A stretch of 64,000 bases of DNA from assembly GCA_947396885.1 (NCBI GenBank), contig OX377202.1, forward strand, positions 68,234,643-68,298,642, in the 5' to 3' direction. Origin of the DNA: Heligmosomoides polygyrus polygyrus. Taxonomy: Eukaryota; Nematoda; Chromadorea; Rhabditida; Heligmosomidae. Position 1 is the first letter of the stretch. Each line of letters starts with the position of its first letter. The notes under the pieces are model-generated. The model was not told the origin of the DNA and did no database searches. It worked only from the letters and a program-made list of their open reading frames with translations. Positions 33,960 to 47,138 of the stretch are shown in pieces. The translations under genes were made by a program, and so were the position numbers.

Positions 33960-34371
33960 AAAAGTCTTCAAACGAAGCCGGTGAGTGAGCTCCAACTCAA
34001 TCACACCCGCTCAACTCATTCACCACACCATGCACTTAACACCTTACTTTCGCCTACATGGCGCAATCCATGACTGAGTTCGAGTGGTGTGGTATCGAGT
34101 CCACCGCGAGGGATTTTTGCCGTGCCGCTTCTCGATCGTGTTTCGCTGATGCCCTGTGCGCATCGAGCGTCCTCTCGGGGCGGGGTGGGGCTCGGGTTCG
34201 TGGCCCTTTCCCCATGTGAGCACCTCCCAACCCTCTTCCTGGACTCTTCTACCCACCGCCGTCCCTCGCCCGCCACATTCTTCCGGACAAATCCGACCGC
34301 TAGCCCCAACAATCAACCCCGCTCCAGATACGGAGTGGGCCGCCAATCGCTGGCGAGCCCCAACCGCTCGT

Positions 34372-34532
34372 AAACTTACCTGGCTGGGAGGCTCTCGCGA
34401 TCAAGAAGGCGGGACCTCCATGGCGAGGCCTGCGCATTGCACTTTGGCGCAGGCTGACCCGTGTGGCAGCTTCGAATTGAGGTTAGCCAACAGCTAAATT
34501 TTTGTGTGGGGGGCTGCGTTCGCGCGGCCCTG
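34372..34532 (+). ncRNA. U1: U1 snRNA, copy 13
   Basis: RNA as copy 1. Spacer marker G at 34122. Confidence 0.95.
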
Positions 34533-34944
34533 AAAAGTCTTCAAACGAAGCCGGTGAGTGAGCTCCAACTCAATCACACCCGCTCAACTCATTCACCACA
34601 CCATGCACTTAACACCTTACTTTCGCCTACATGGCGCAATCCATGACTGAGTTCGAGTGGTGTGGTATCGAGTCCACCGCGAGGGATTTTTGCCCTGCCG
34701 CTTCTCGATCGTGTTTCGCTGATGCCCTGTGCGCATCGAGCGTCCTCTCGGGGCGGGGTGGGGCTCGGGTTCGTGGCCCTTTCCCCATGTGAGCACCTCC
34801 CAACCCTCTTCCTGGACTCTTCTACCCACCGCCGTCCCTCGCCCGCCACATTCTTCCGGACAAATCCGACCGCTAGCCCCAACAATCAACCCCGCTCCAG
34901 ATACGGAGTGGGCCGCCAATCGCTGGCGAGCCCCAACCGCTCGT

Positions 34945-35105
34945 AAACTTACCTGGCTGGGAGGCTCTCGCGATCAAGAAGGCGGGACCTCCATGGCGAG
35001 GCCTGCGCATTGCACTTTGGCGCAGGCTGACCCGTGTGGCAGCTTCGAATTGAGGTTAGCCAACAGCTAAATTTTTGTGTGGGGGGCTGCGTTCGCGCGG
35101 CCCTG
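34945..35105 (+). ncRNA. U1: U1 snRNA, copy 14
   Basis: No difference from copy 1 noticed. Confidence 0.95.
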
Positions 35106-35517
35106 AAAAGTCTTCAAACGAAGCCGGTGAGTGAGCTCCAACTCAATCACACCCGCTCAACTCATTCACCACACCATGCACTTAACACCTTACTTTCGCC
35201 TACATGGCGCAATCCATGACTGAGTTCGAGTGGTGTGGTATCGAGTCCACCGCGAGGGATTTTTGCCGTGCCGCTTCTCGATCGTGTTTCGCTGATGCCC
35301 TGTGCGCATCGAGCGTCCTCTCGGGGCGGGGTGGGGCTCGGGTTCGTGGCCCTTTCCCCATGTGAGCACCTCCCAACCCTCTTCCTGGACTCTTCTACCC
35401 ACCGCCGTCCCTCGCCCGCCACATTCTTCCGGACAAATCCGACCGCTAGCCCCAACAATCAACCCCGCTCCAGATACGGAGTGGGCCGCCAATCGCTGGC
35501 GAGCCCCAACCGCTCGT

Positions 35518-35678
35518 AAACTTACCTGGCTGGGAGGCTCTCGCGATCAAGAAGGCGGGACCTCCATGGCGAGGCCTGCGCATTGCACTTTGGCGCAGGC
35601 TGACCCGTGTGGCAGCTTCGAATTGAGGTTAGCCAACAGCTAAATTTTTGTGTGGGGGGCTGCGTTCGCGCGGCCCTG
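35518..35678 (+). ncRNA. U1: U1 snRNA, copy 15
   Basis: RNA as copy 1. Spacer marker G at 35268. Confidence 0.95.
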
Positions 35679-36090
35679 AAAAGTCTTCAAACGAAGCCGG
35701 TGAGTGAGCTCCAACTCAATCACACCCGCTCAACTCATTCACCACACCATGCACTTAACACCTTACTTTCGCCTACATGGCGCAATCCATGACTGAGTTC
35801 GAGTGGTGTGGTATCGAGTCCACCGCGAGGGATTTTTGCCGTGCCGCTTCTCGATCGTGTTTCGCTGATGCCCTGTGCGCATCGAGCGTCCTCTCGGGGC
35901 GGGGTGGGGCTCGGGTTCGTGGCCCTTTCCCCATGTGAGCACCTCCCAACCCTCTTCCTGGACTCTTCTACCCACCGCCGTCCCTCGCCCGCCACATTCT
36001 TCCGGACAAATCCGACCGCTAGCCCCAACAATCAACCCCGCTCCAGATACGGAGTGGGCCGCCAATCGCTGGCGAGCCCCAACCGCTCGT

Positions 36091-36251
36091 AAACTTACCT
36101 GGCTGGGAGGCTCTCGCGATCAAGAAGGCGGGACCTCCATGGCGAGGCCTGCGCATTGCACTTTGGCGCAGGCTGACCCGTGTGGCAGCTTCGAATTGAG
36201 GTTAGCCAACAGCTAAATTTTTGTGTGGGGGGCTGCGTTCGCGCGGCCCTG
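36091..36251 (+). ncRNA. U1: U1 snRNA, copy 16
   Basis: RNA as copy 1. Spacer marker G at 35841. Confidence 0.95.
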
Positions 36252-36663
36252 AAAAGTCTTCAAACGAAGCCGGTGAGTGAGCTCCAACTCAATCACACCC
36301 GCTCAACTCATTCACCACACCATGCACTTAACACCTTACTTTCGCCTACATGGCGCAATCCATGACTGAGTTCGAGTGGTGTGGTATCGAGTCCACCGCG
36401 AGGGATTTTTGCCCTGCCGCTTCTCGATCGTGTTTCGCTGATGCCCTGTGCGCATCGAGCGTCCTCTCGGGGCGGGGTGGGGCTCGGGTTCGTGGCCCTT
36501 TCCCCATGTGAGCACCTCCCAACCCTCTTCCTGGACTCTTCTACCCACCGCCGTCCCTCGCCCGCCACATTCTTCCGGACAAATCCGACCGCTAGCCCCA
36601 ACAATCAACCCCGCTCCAGATACGGAGTGGGCCGCCAATCGCTGGCGAGCCCCAACCGCTCGT

Positions 36664-36824
36664 AAACTTACCTGGCTGGGAGGCTCTCGCGATCAAGAAG
36701 GCGGGACCTCCATGGCGAGGCCTGCGCATTGCACTTTGGCGCAGGCTGACCCGTGTGGCAGCTTCGAATTGAGGTTAGCCAACAGCTAAATTTTTGTGTG
36801 GGGGGCTGCGTTCGCGCGGCCCTG
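36664..36824 (+). ncRNA. U1: U1 snRNA, copy 17
   Basis: No difference from copy 1 noticed. Confidence 0.95.
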
Positions 36825-37236
36825 AAAAGTCTTCAAACGAAGCCGGTGAGTGAGCTCCAACTCAATCACACCCGCTCAACTCATTCACCACACCATGCAC
36901 TTAACACCTTACTTTCGCCTACATGGCGCAATCCATGACTGAGTTCGAGTGGTGTGGTATCGAGTCCACCGCGAGGGATTTTTGCCCTGCCGCTTCTCGA
37001 TCGTGTTTCGCTGATGCCCTGTGCGCATCGAGCGTCCTCTCGGGGCGGGGTGGGGCTCGGGTTCGTGGCCCTTTCCCCATGTGAGCACCTCCCAACCCTC
37101 TTCCTGGACTCTTCTACCCACCGCCGTCCCTCGCCCGCCACATTCTTCCGGACAAATCCGACCGCTAGCCCCAACAATCAACCCCGCTCCAGATACGGAG
37201 TGGGCCGCCAATCGCTGGCGAGCCCCAACCGCTCGT

Positions 37237-37397
37237 AAACTTACCTGGCTGGGAGGCTCTCGCGATCAAGAAGGCGGGACCTCCATGGCGAGGCCTGCGC
37301 ATTGCACGTTGGCGCAGGCTGACCCATGTGGCAGCTTCGAATTGAGGTTAGCCAACAGCTAAATTTTTTTGTGGGGGGCTGCGTTCGCGCGGCCCTG
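37237..37397 (+). ncRNA. U1: U1 snRNA, copy 18 (three-base variant)
   Basis: Three linked changes: U72G in loop II just after AUUGCAC (37308), G90A in the linker before stem III (37326), and G133U (37369), which turns the Sm-site end UUUUUGUG into UUUUUUUG. Stems I, II and IV and the 5' end are intact, so the RNA could still fold. Whether it assembles Sm proteins normally is open. Confidence 0.94.
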
Positions 37398-37809
37398 AAA
37401 AGTCTTCAAACGAAGCCGGTGAGTGAGCTCCAACTCAATCACACCCGCTCAACTCATTCACCACACCATGCACTTAACACCTTACTTTCGCCTACATGGC
37501 GCAATCCATGACTGAGTTCGAGTGGTGTGGTATCGAGTCCACCGCGAGGGATTTTTGCCCTGCCGCTTCTCGATCGTGTTTCGCTGATGCCCTGTGCGCA
37601 TCGAGCGTCCTCTCGGGGCGGGGTGGGGCTCGGGTTCGTGGCCCTTTCCCCATGTGAGCACCTCCCAACCCTCTTCCTGGACTCTTCTACCCACCGCCGT
37701 CCCTCGCCCGCCACATTCTTCCGGACAAATCCGACCGCTAGCCCCAACAATCAACCCCGCTCCAGATACGGAGTGGGCCGCCAATCGCTGGCGAGCCCCA
37801 ACCGCTCGT

Positions 37810-37970
37810 AAACTTACCTGGCTGGGAGGCTCTCGCGATCAAGAAGGCGGGACCTCCATGGCGAGGCCTGCGCATTGCACTTTGGCGCAGGCTGACCCGT
37901 GTGGCAGCTTCGAATTGAGGTTAGCCAACAGCTAAATTTTTGTGTGGGGGGCTGCGTTCGCGCGGCCCTG
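37810..37970 (+). ncRNA. U1: U1 snRNA, copy 19
   Basis: No difference from copy 1 noticed. Confidence 0.95.
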
Positions 37971-38382
37971 AAAAGTCTTCAAACGAAGCCGGTGAGTGAG
38001 CTCCAACTCAATCACACCCGCTCAACTCATTCACCACACCATGCACTTAACACCTTACTTTCGCCTACATGGCGCAATCCATGACTGAGTTCGAGTGGTG
38101 TGGTATCGAGTCCACCGCGAGGGATTTTTGCCCTGCCGCTTCTCGATCGTGTTTCGCTGATGCCCTGTGCGCATCGAGCGTCCTCTCGGGGCGGGGTGGG
38201 GCTCGGGTTCGTGGCCCTTTCCCCATGTGAGCACCTCCCAACCCTCTTCCTGGACTCTTCTACCCACCGCCGTCCCTCGCCCGCCACATTCTTCCGGACA
38301 AATCCGACCGCTAGCCCCAACAATCAACCCCGCTCCAGATACGGAGTGGGCCGCCAATCGCTGGCGAGCCCCAACCGCTCGT

Positions 38383-38543
38383 AAACTTACCTGGCTGGGA
38401 GGCTCTCGCGATCAAGAAGGCGGGACCTCCATGGCGAGGCCTGCGCATTGCACTTTGGCGCAGGCTGACCCGTGTGGCAGCTTCGAATTGAGGTTAGCCA
38501 ACAGCTAAATTTTTGTGTGGGGGGCTGCGTTCGCGCGGCCCTG
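38383..38543 (+). ncRNA. U1: U1 snRNA, copy 20
   Basis: No difference from copy 1 noticed. Confidence 0.95.
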
Positions 38544-38955
38544 AAAAGTCTTCAAACGAAGCCGGTGAGTGAGCTCCAACTCAATCACACCCGCTCAACT
38601 CATTCACCACACCATGCACTTAACACCTTACTTTCGCCTACATGGCGCAATCCATGACTGAGTTCGAGTGGTGTGGTATCGAGTCCACCGCGAGGGATTT
38701 TTGCCCTGCCGCTTCTCGATCGTGTTTCGCTGATGCCCTGTGCGCATCGAGCGTCCTCTCGGGGCGGGGTGGGGCTCGGGTTCGTGGCCCTTTCCCCATG
38801 TGAGCACCTCCCAACCCTCTTCCTGGACTCTTCTACCCACCGCCGTCCCTCGCCCGCCACATTCTTCCGGACAAATCCGACCGCTAGCCCCAACAATCAA
38901 CCCCGCTCCAGATACGGAGTGGGCCGCCAATCGCTGGCGAGCCCCAACCGCTCGT

Positions 38956-39116
38956 AAACTTACCTGGCTGGGAGGCTCTCGCGATCAAGAAGGCGGGACC
39001 TCCATGGCGAGGCCTGCGCATTGCACTTTGGCGCAGGCTGACCCGTGTGGCAGCTTCGAATTGAGGTTAGCCAACAGCTAAATTTTTGTGTGGGGGGCTG
39101 CGTTCGCGCGGCCCTG
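38956..39116 (+). ncRNA. U1: U1 snRNA, copy 21
   Basis: No difference from copy 1 noticed. Confidence 0.95.
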
Positions 39117-39528
39117 AAAAGTCTTCAAACGAAGCCGGTGAGTGAGCTCCAACTCAATCACACCCGCTCAACTCATTCACCACACCATGCACTTAACACC
39201 TTACTTTCGCCTACATGGCGCAATCCATGACTGAGTTCGAGTGGTGTGGTATCGAGTCCACCGCGAGGGATTTTTGCCCTGCCGCTTCTCGATCGTGTTT
39301 CGCTGATGCCCTGTGCGCATCGAGCGTCCTCTCGGGGCGGGGTGGGGCTCGGGTTCGTGGCCCTTTCCCCATGTGAGCACCTCCCAACCCTCTTCCTGGA
39401 CTCTTCTACCCACCGCCGTCCCTCGCCCGCCACATTCTTCCGGACAAATCCGACCGCTAGCCCCAACAATCAACCCCGCTCCAGATACGGAGTGGGCCGC
39501 CAATCGCTGGCGAGCCCCAACCGCTCGT

Positions 39529-39689
39529 AAACTTACCTGGCTGGGAGGCTCTCGCGATCAAGAAGGCGGGACCTCCATGGCGAGGCCTGCGCATTGCACT
39601 TTGGCGCAGGCTGACCCGTGTGGCAGCTTCGAATTGAGGTTAGCCAACAGCTAAATTTTTGTGTGGGGGGCTGCGTTCGCGCGGCCCTG
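39529..39689 (+). ncRNA. U1: U1 snRNA, copy 22
   Basis: No difference from copy 1 noticed. Confidence 0.95.
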
Positions 39690-40101
39690 AAAAGTCTTCA
39701 AACGAAGCCGGTGAGTGAGCTCCAACTCAATCACACCCGCTCAACTCATTCACCACACCATGCACTTAACACCTTACTTTCGCCTACATGGCGCAATCCA
39801 TGACTGAGTTCGAGTGGTGTGGTATCGAGTCCACCGCGAGGGATTTTTGCCCTGCCGCTTCTCGATCGTGTTTCGCTGATGCCCTGTGCGCATCGAGCGT
39901 CCTCTCGGGGCGGGGTGGGGCTCGGGTTCGTGGCCCTTTCCCCATGTGAGCACCTCCCAACCCTCTTCCTGGACTCTTCTACCCACCGCCGTCCCTCGCC
40001 CGCCACATTCTTCCGGACAAATCCGACCGCTAGCCCCAACAATCAACCCCGCTCCAGATACGGAGTGGGCCGCCAATCGCTGGCGAGCCCCAACCGCTCG
40101 T

Positions 40102-40262
40102 AAACTTACCTGGCTGGGAGGCTCTCGCGATCAAGAAGGCGGGACCTCCATGGCGAGGCCTGCGCATTGCACTTTGGCGCAGGCTGACCCGTGTGGCAGC
40201 TTCGAATTGAGGTTAGCCAACAGCTAAATTTTTGTGTGGGGGGCTGCGTTCGCGCGGCCCTG
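40102..40262 (+). ncRNA. U1: U1 snRNA, copy 23
   Basis: No difference from copy 1 noticed. Confidence 0.95.
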
Positions 40263-40674
40263 AAAAGTCTTCAAACGAAGCCGGTGAGTGAGCTCCAACT
40301 CAATCACACCCGCTCAACTCATTCACCACACCATGCACTTAACACCTTACTTTCGCCTACATGGCGCAATCCATGACTGAGTTCGAGTGGTGTGGTATCG
40401 AGTCCACCGCGAGGGATTTTTGCCCTGCCGCTTCTCGATCGTGTTTCGCTGATGCCCTGTGCGCATCGAGCGTCCTCTCGGGGCGGGGTGGGGCTCGGGT
40501 TCGTGGCCCTTTCCCCATGTGAGCACCTCCCAACCCTCTTCCTGGACTCTTCTACCCACCGCCGTCCCTCGCCCGCCACATTCTTCCGGACAAATCCGAC
40601 CGCTAGCCCCAACAATCAACCCCGCTCCAGATACGGAGTGGGCCGCCAATCGCTGGCGAGCCCCAACCGCTCGT

Positions 40675-40835
40675 AAACTTACCTGGCTGGGAGGCTCTCG
40701 CGATCAAGAAGGCGGGACCTCCATGGCGAGGCCTGCGCATTGCACTTTGGCGCAGGCTGACCCGTGTGGCAGCTTCGAATTGAGGTTAGCCAACAGCTAA
40801 ATTTTTGTGTGGGGGGCTGCGTTCGCGCGGCCCTG
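40675..40835 (+). ncRNA. U1: U1 snRNA, copy 24
   Basis: No difference from copy 1 noticed. Confidence 0.95.
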
Positions 40836-41247
40836 AAAAGTCTTCAAACGAAGCCGGTGAGTGAGCTCCAACTCAATCACACCCGCTCAACTCATTCACC
40901 ACACCATGCACTTAACACCTTACTTTCGCCTACATGGCGCAATCCATGACTGAGTTCGAGTGGTGTGGTATCGAGTCCACCGCGAGGGATTTTTGCCCTG
41001 CCGCTTCTCGATCGTGTTTCGCTGATGCCCTGTGCGCATCGAGCGTCCTCTCGGGGCGGGGTGGGGCTCGGGTTCGTGGCCCTTTCCCCATGTGAGCACC
41101 TCCCAACCCTCTTCCTGGACTCTTCTACCCACCGCCGTCCCTCGCCCGCCACATTCTTCCGGACAAATCCGACCGCTAGCCCCAACAATCAACCCCGCTC
41201 CATATACGGAGTGGGCCGCCAATCGCTGGCGAGCCCCAACCGCTCGT

Positions 41248-41408
41248 AAACTTACCTGGCTGGGAGGCTCTCGCGATCAAGAAGGCGGGACCTCCATGGC
41301 GAGGCCTGCGCATTGCACTTTGGCGCAGGCTGACCCGTGTGGCAGCTTCGAATTGAGGTTAGCCAACAGCTAAATTTTTGTGTGGGGGGCTGCGTTCGCG
41401 CGGCCCTG
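41248..41408 (+). ncRNA. U1: U1 snRNA, copy 25
   Basis: RNA as copy 1. The upstream region has a private G to T at 41203 (-45, CCATATACGG for CCAGATACGG), inside the interval where a proximal sequence element is expected. Confidence 0.95.
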
Positions 41409-41820
41409 AAAAGTCTTCAAACGAAGCCGGTGAGTGAGCTCCAACTCAATCACACCCGCTCAACTCATTCACCACACCATGCACTTAACACCTTACTTTC
41501 GCCTACATGGCGCAATCCATGACTGAGTTCGAGTGGTGTGGTATCGAGTCCACCGCGAGGGATTTTTGCCCTGCCGCTTCTCGATCGTGTTTCGCTGATG
41601 CCCTGTGCGCATCGAGCGTCCTCTCGGGGCGGGGTGGGGCTCGGGTTCGTGGCCCTTTCCCCATGTGAGCACCTCCCAACCCTCTTCCTGGACTCTTCTA
41701 CCCACCGCCGTCCCTCGCCCGCCACATTCTTCCGGACAAATCCGACCGCTAGCCCCAACAATCAACCCCGCTCCAGATACGGAGTGGGCCGCCAATCGCT
41801 GGCGAGCCCCAACCGCTCGT

Positions 41821-41981
41821 AAACTTACCTGGCTGGGAGGCTCTCGCGATCAAGAAGGCGGGACCTCCATGGCGAGGCCTGCGCATTGCACTTTGGCGCA
41901 GGCTGACCCGTGTGGCAGCTTCGAATTGAGGTTAGCCAACAGCTAAATTTTTGTGTGGGGGGCTGCGTTCGCGCGGCCCTG
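41821..41981 (+). ncRNA. U1: U1 snRNA, copy 26
   Basis: No difference from copy 1 noticed. Confidence 0.95.
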
Positions 41982-42393
41982 AAAAGTCTTCAAACGAAGC
42001 CGGTGAGTGAGCTCCAACTCAATCACACCCGCTCAACTCATTCACCACACCATGCACTTAACACCTTACTTTCGCCTACATGGCGCAATCCATGACTGAG
42101 TTCGAGTGGTGTGGTATCGAGTCCACCGCGAGGGATTTTTGCCCTGCCGCTTCTCGATCGTGTTTCGCTGATGCCCTGTGCGCATCGAGCGTCCTCTCGG
42201 GGCGGGGTGGGGCTCGGGTTCGTGGCCCTTTCCCCATGTGAGCACCTCCCAACCCTCTTCCTGGACTCTTCTACCCACCGCCGTCCCTCGCCCGCCACAT
42301 TCTTCCGGACAAATCCGACCGCTAGCCCCAACAATCAACCCCGCTCCAGATACGGAGTGGGCCGCCAATCGCTGGCGAGCCCCAACCGCTCGT

Positions 42394-42554
42394 AAACTTA
42401 CCTGGCTGGGAGGCTCTCGCGATCAAGAAGGCGGGACCTCCATGGCGAGGCCTGCGCATTGCACTTTGGCGCAGGCTGACCCGTGTGGCAGCTTCGAATT
42501 GAGGTTAGCCAACAGCTAAATTTTTGTGTGGGGGGCTGCGTTCGCGCGGCCCTG
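42394..42554 (+). ncRNA. U1: U1 snRNA, copy 27
   Basis: No difference from copy 1 noticed. Confidence 0.95.
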
Positions 42555-42966
42555 AAAAGTCTTCAAACGAAGCCGGTGAGTGAGCTCCAACTCAATCACA
42601 CCCGCTCAACTCATTCACCACACCATGCACTTAACACCTTACTTTCGCCTACATGGCGCAATCCATGACTGAGTTCGAGTGGTGTGGTATCGAGTCCACC
42701 GCGAGGGATTTTTGCCCTGCCGCTTCTCGATCGTGTTTCGCTGATGCCCTGTGCGCATCGAGCGTCCTCTCGGGGCGGGGTGGGGCTCGGGTTCGTGGCC
42801 CTTTCCCCATGTGAGCACCTCCCAACCCTCTTCCTGGACTCTTCTACCCACCGCCGTCCCTCGCCCGCCACATTCTTCCGGACAAATCCGACCGCTAGCC
42901 CCAACAATCAACCCCGCTCCAGATACGGAGTGGGCCGCCAATCGCTGGCGAGCCCCAACCGCTCGT

Positions 42967-43127
42967 AAACTTACCTGGCTGGGAGGCTCTCGCGATCAAG
43001 AAGGCGGGACCTCCATGGCGAGGCCTGCGCATTGCACTTTGGCGCAGGCTGACCCGTGTGGCAGCTTCGAATTGAGGTTAGCCAACAGCTAAATTTTTGT
43101 GTGGGGGGCTGCGTTCGCGCGGCCCTG
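42967..43127 (+). ncRNA. U1: U1 snRNA, copy 28
   Basis: No difference from copy 1 noticed. Confidence 0.95.
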
Positions 43128-43539
43128 AAAAGTCTTCAAACGAAGCCGGTGAGTGAGCTCCAACTCAATCACACCCGCTCAACTCATTCACCACACCATG
43201 CACTTAACACCTTACTTTCGCCTACATGGCGCAATCCATGACTGAGTTCGAGTGGTGTGGTATCGAGTCCACCGCGAGGGATTTTTGCCCTGCCGCTTCT
43301 CGATCGTGTTTCGCTGATGCCCTGTGCGCATCGAGCGTCCTCTCGGGGCGGGGTGGGGCTCGGGTTCGTGGCCCTTTCCCCATGTGAGCACCTCCCAACC
43401 CTCTTCCTGGACTCTTCTACCCACCGCCGTCCCTCGCCCGCCACATTCTTCCGGACAAATCCGACCGCTAGCCCCAACAATCAACCCCGCTCCAGATACG
43501 GAGTGGGCCGCCAATCGCTGGCGAGCCCCAACCGCTCGT

Positions 43540-43700
43540 AAACTTACCTGGCTGGGAGGCTCTCGCGATCAAGAAGGCGGGACCTCCATGGCGAGGCCTG
43601 CGCATTGCACTTTGGCGCAGGCTGACCCGTGTGGCAGCTTCGAATTGAGGTTAGCCAACAGCTAAATTTTTGTGTGGGGGGCTGCCTTCGCGCGGCCCTG
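43540..43700 (+). ncRNA. U1: U1 snRNA, copy 29 (stem-IV variant)
   Basis: G147C at 43686 replaces the G-C pair that closes the UUCG loop of stem-loop IV by C opposite C. The other seven pairs of the stem remain. Confidence 0.94.
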
Positions 43701-44112
43701 AAAAGTCTTCAAACGAAGCCGGTGAGTGAGCTCCAACTCAATCACACCCGCTCAACTCATTCACCACACCATGCACTTAACACCTTACTTTCGCCTACAT
43801 GGCGCAATCCATGACTGAGTTCGAGTGGTGTGGTATCGAGTCCACCGCGAGGGATTTTTGCCCTGCCGCTTCTCGATCGTGTTTCGCTGATGCCCTGTGC
43901 GCATCGAGCGTCCTCTCGGGGCGGGGTGGGGCTCGGGTTCGTGGCCCTTTCCCCATGTGAGCACCTCCCAACCCTCTTCCTGGACTCTTCTACCCACCGC
44001 CGTCCCTCGCCCGCCACATTCTTCCGGACAAATCCGACCGCTAGCCCCAACAATCAACCCCGCTCCAGATACGGAGTGGGCCGCCAATCGCTGGCGAGCC
44101 CCAACCGCTCGT

Positions 44113-44273
44113 AAACTTACCTGGCTGGGAGGCTCTCGCGATCAAGAAGGCGGGACCTCCATGGCGAGGCCTGCGCATTGCACTTTGGCGCAGGCTGACC
44201 CGTGTGGCAGCTTCGAATTGAGGTTAGCCAACAGCTAAATTTTTGTGTGGGGGGCTGCGTTCGCGCGGCCCTG
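44113..44273 (+). ncRNA. U1: U1 snRNA, copy 30
   Basis: No difference from copy 1 noticed. Confidence 0.95.
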
Positions 44274-44685
44274 AAAAGTCTTCAAACGAAGCCGGTGAGT
44301 GAGCTCCAACTCAATCACACCCGCTCAACTCATTCACCACACCATGCACTTAACACCTTACTTTCGCCTACATGGCGCAATCCATGACTGAGTTCGAGTG
44401 GTGTGGTATCGAGTCCACCGCGAGGGATTTTTGCCCTGCCGCTTCTCGATCGTGTTTCGCTGATGCCCTGTGCGCATCGAGCGTCCTCTCGGGGCGGGGT
44501 GGGGCTCGGGTTCGTGGCCCTTTCCCCATGTGAGCACCTCCCAACCCTCTTCCTGGACTCTTCTACCCACCGCCGTCCCTCGCCCGCCACATTCTTCCGG
44601 ACAAATCCGACCGCTAGCCCCAACAATCAACCCCGCTCCAGATACGGAGTGGGCCGCCAATCGCTGGCGAGCCCCAACCGCTCGT

Positions 44686-44846
44686 AAACTTACCTGGCTG
44701 GGAGGCTCTCGCGATCAAGAAGGCGGGACCTCCATGGCGAGGCCTGCGCATTGCACTTTGGCGCAGGCTGACCCGTGTGGCAGCTTCGAATTGAGGTTAG
44801 CCAACAGCTAAATTTTTGTGTGGGGGGCTGCGTTCGCGCGGCCCTG
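44686..44846 (+). ncRNA. U1: U1 snRNA, copy 31
   Basis: No difference from copy 1 noticed. Confidence 0.95.
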
Positions 44847-45258
44847 AAAAGTCTTCAAACGAAGCCGGTGAGTGAGCTCCAACTCAATCACACCCGCTCA
44901 ACTCATTCACCACACCATGCACTTAACACCTTACTTTCGCCTACATGGCGCAATCCATGACTGAGTTCGAGTGGTGTGGTATCGAGTCCACCGCGAGGGA
45001 TTTTTGCCCTGCCGCTTCTCGATCGTGTTTCGCTGATGCCCTGTGCGCATCGAGCGTCCTCTCGGGGCGGGGTGGGGCTCGGGTTCGTGGCCCTTTCCCC
45101 ATGTGAGCACCTCCCAACCCTCTTCCTGGACTCTTCTACCCACCGCCGTCCCTCGCCCGCCACATTCTTCCGGACAAATCCGACCGCTAGCCCCAACAAT
45201 CAACCCCGCTCCAGATACGGAGTGGGCCGCCAATCGCTGGCGAGCCCCAACCGCTCGT

Positions 45259-45419
45259 AAACTTACCTGGCTGGGAGGCTCTCGCGATCAAGAAGGCGGG
45301 ACCTCCATGGCGAGGCCTGCGCATTGCACTTTGGCGCAGGCTGACCCGTGTGGCAGCTTCGAATTGAGGTTAGCCAACAGCTAAATTTTTGTGTGGGGGG
45401 CTGCGTTCGCGCGGCCCTG
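45259..45419 (+). ncRNA. U1: U1 snRNA, copy 32
   Basis: No difference from copy 1 noticed. Confidence 0.95.
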
Positions 45420-45831
45420 AAAAGTCTTCAAACGAAGCCGGTGAGTGAGCTCCAACTCAATCACACCCGCTCAACTCATTCACCACACCATGCACTTAAC
45501 ACCTTACTTTCGCCTACATGGCGCAATCCATGACTGAGTTCGAGTGGTGTGGTATCGAGTCCACCGCGAGGGATTTTTGCCCTGCCGCTTCTCGATCGTG
45601 TTTCGCTGATGCCCTGTGCGCATCGAGCGTCCTCTCGGGGCGGGGTGGGGCTCGGGTTCGTGGCCCTTTCCCCATGTGAGCACCTCCCAACCCTCTTCCT
45701 GGACTCTTCTACCCACCGCCGTCCCTCGCCCGCCACATTCTTCCGGACAAATCCGACCGCTAGCCCCAACAATCAACCCCGCTCCAGATACGGAGTGGGC
45801 CGCCAATCGCTGGCGAGCCCCAACCGCTCGT

Positions 45832-45992
45832 AAACTTACCTGGCTGGGAGGCTCTCGCGATCAAGAAGGCGGGACCTCCATGGCGAGGCCTGCGCATTGC
45901 ACTTTGGCGCAGGCTGACCCGTGTGGCAGCTTCGAATTGAGGTTAGCCAACAGCTAAATTTTTGTGTGGGGGGCTGCGTTCGCGCGGCCCTG
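45832..45992 (+). ncRNA. U1: U1 snRNA, copy 33
   Basis: No difference from copy 1 noticed. Confidence 0.95.
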
Positions 45993-46404
45993 AAAAGTCT
46001 TCAAACGAAGCCGGTGAGTGAGCTCCAACTCAATCACACCCGCTCAACTCATTCACCACACCATGCACTTAACACCTTACTTTCGCCTACATGGCGCAAT
46101 CCATGACTGAGTTCGAGTGGTGTGGTATCGAGTCCACCGCGAGGGATTTTTGCCCTGCCGCTTCTCGATCGTGTTTCGCTGATGCCCTGTGCGCATCGAG
46201 CGTCCTCTCGGGGCGGGGTGGGGCTCGGGTTCGTGGCCCTTTCCCCATGTGAGCACCTCCCAACCCTCTTCCTGGACTCTTCTACCCACCGCCGTCCCTC
46301 GCCCGCCACATTCTTCCGGACAAATCCGACCGCTAGCCCCAACAATCAACCCCGCTCCAGATACGGAGTGGGCCGCCAATCGCTGGCGAGCCCCAACCGC
46401 TCGT

Positions 46405-46565
46405 AAACTTACCTGGCTGGGAGGCTCTCGCGATCAAGAAGGCGGGACCTCCATGGCGAGGCCTGCGCATTGCACGTTGGCGCAGGCTGACCCATGTGGC
46501 AGCTTCGAATTGAGGTTAGCCAACAGCTAAATTTTTTTGTGGGGGGCTGCGTTCGCGCGGCCCTG
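46405..46565 (+). ncRNA. U1: U1 snRNA, copy 34 (three-base variant)
   Basis: Same linked haplotype as copy 18: U72G (46476), G90A (46494), G133U in the Sm site (46537). Confidence 0.94.
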
Positions 46566-46977
46566 AAAAGTCTTCAAACGAAGCCGGTGAGTGAGCTCCA
46601 ACTCAATCACACCCGCTCAACTCATTCACCACACCATGCACTTAACACCTTACTTTCGCCTACATGGCGCAATCCATGACTGAGTTCGAGTGGTGTGGTA
46701 TCGAGTCCACCGCGAGGGATTTTTGCCCTGCCGCTTCTCGATCGTGTTTCGCTGATGCCCTGTGCGCATCGAGCGTCCTCTCGGGGCGGGGTGGGGCTCG
46801 GGTTCGTGGCCCTTTCCCCATGTGAGCACCTCCCAACCCTCTTCCTGGACTCTTCTACCCACCGCCGTCCCTCGCCCGCCACATTCTTCCGGACAAATCC
46901 GACCGCTAGCCCCAACAATCAACCCCGCTCCAGATACGGAGTGGGCCGCCAATCGCTGGCGAGCCCCAACCGCTCGT

Positions 46978-47138
46978 AAACTTACCTGGCTGGGAGGCTC
47001 TCGCGATCAAGAAGGCGGGACCTCCATGGCGAGGCCTGCGCATTGCACTTTGGCGCAGGCTGACCCGTGTGGCAGCTTCGAATTGAGGTTAGCCAACAGC
47101 TAAATTTTTGTGTGGGGGGCTGCGTTCGCGCGGCCCTG
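46978..47138 (+). ncRNA. U1: U1 snRNA, copy 35
   Basis: No difference from copy 1 noticed. Confidence 0.95.
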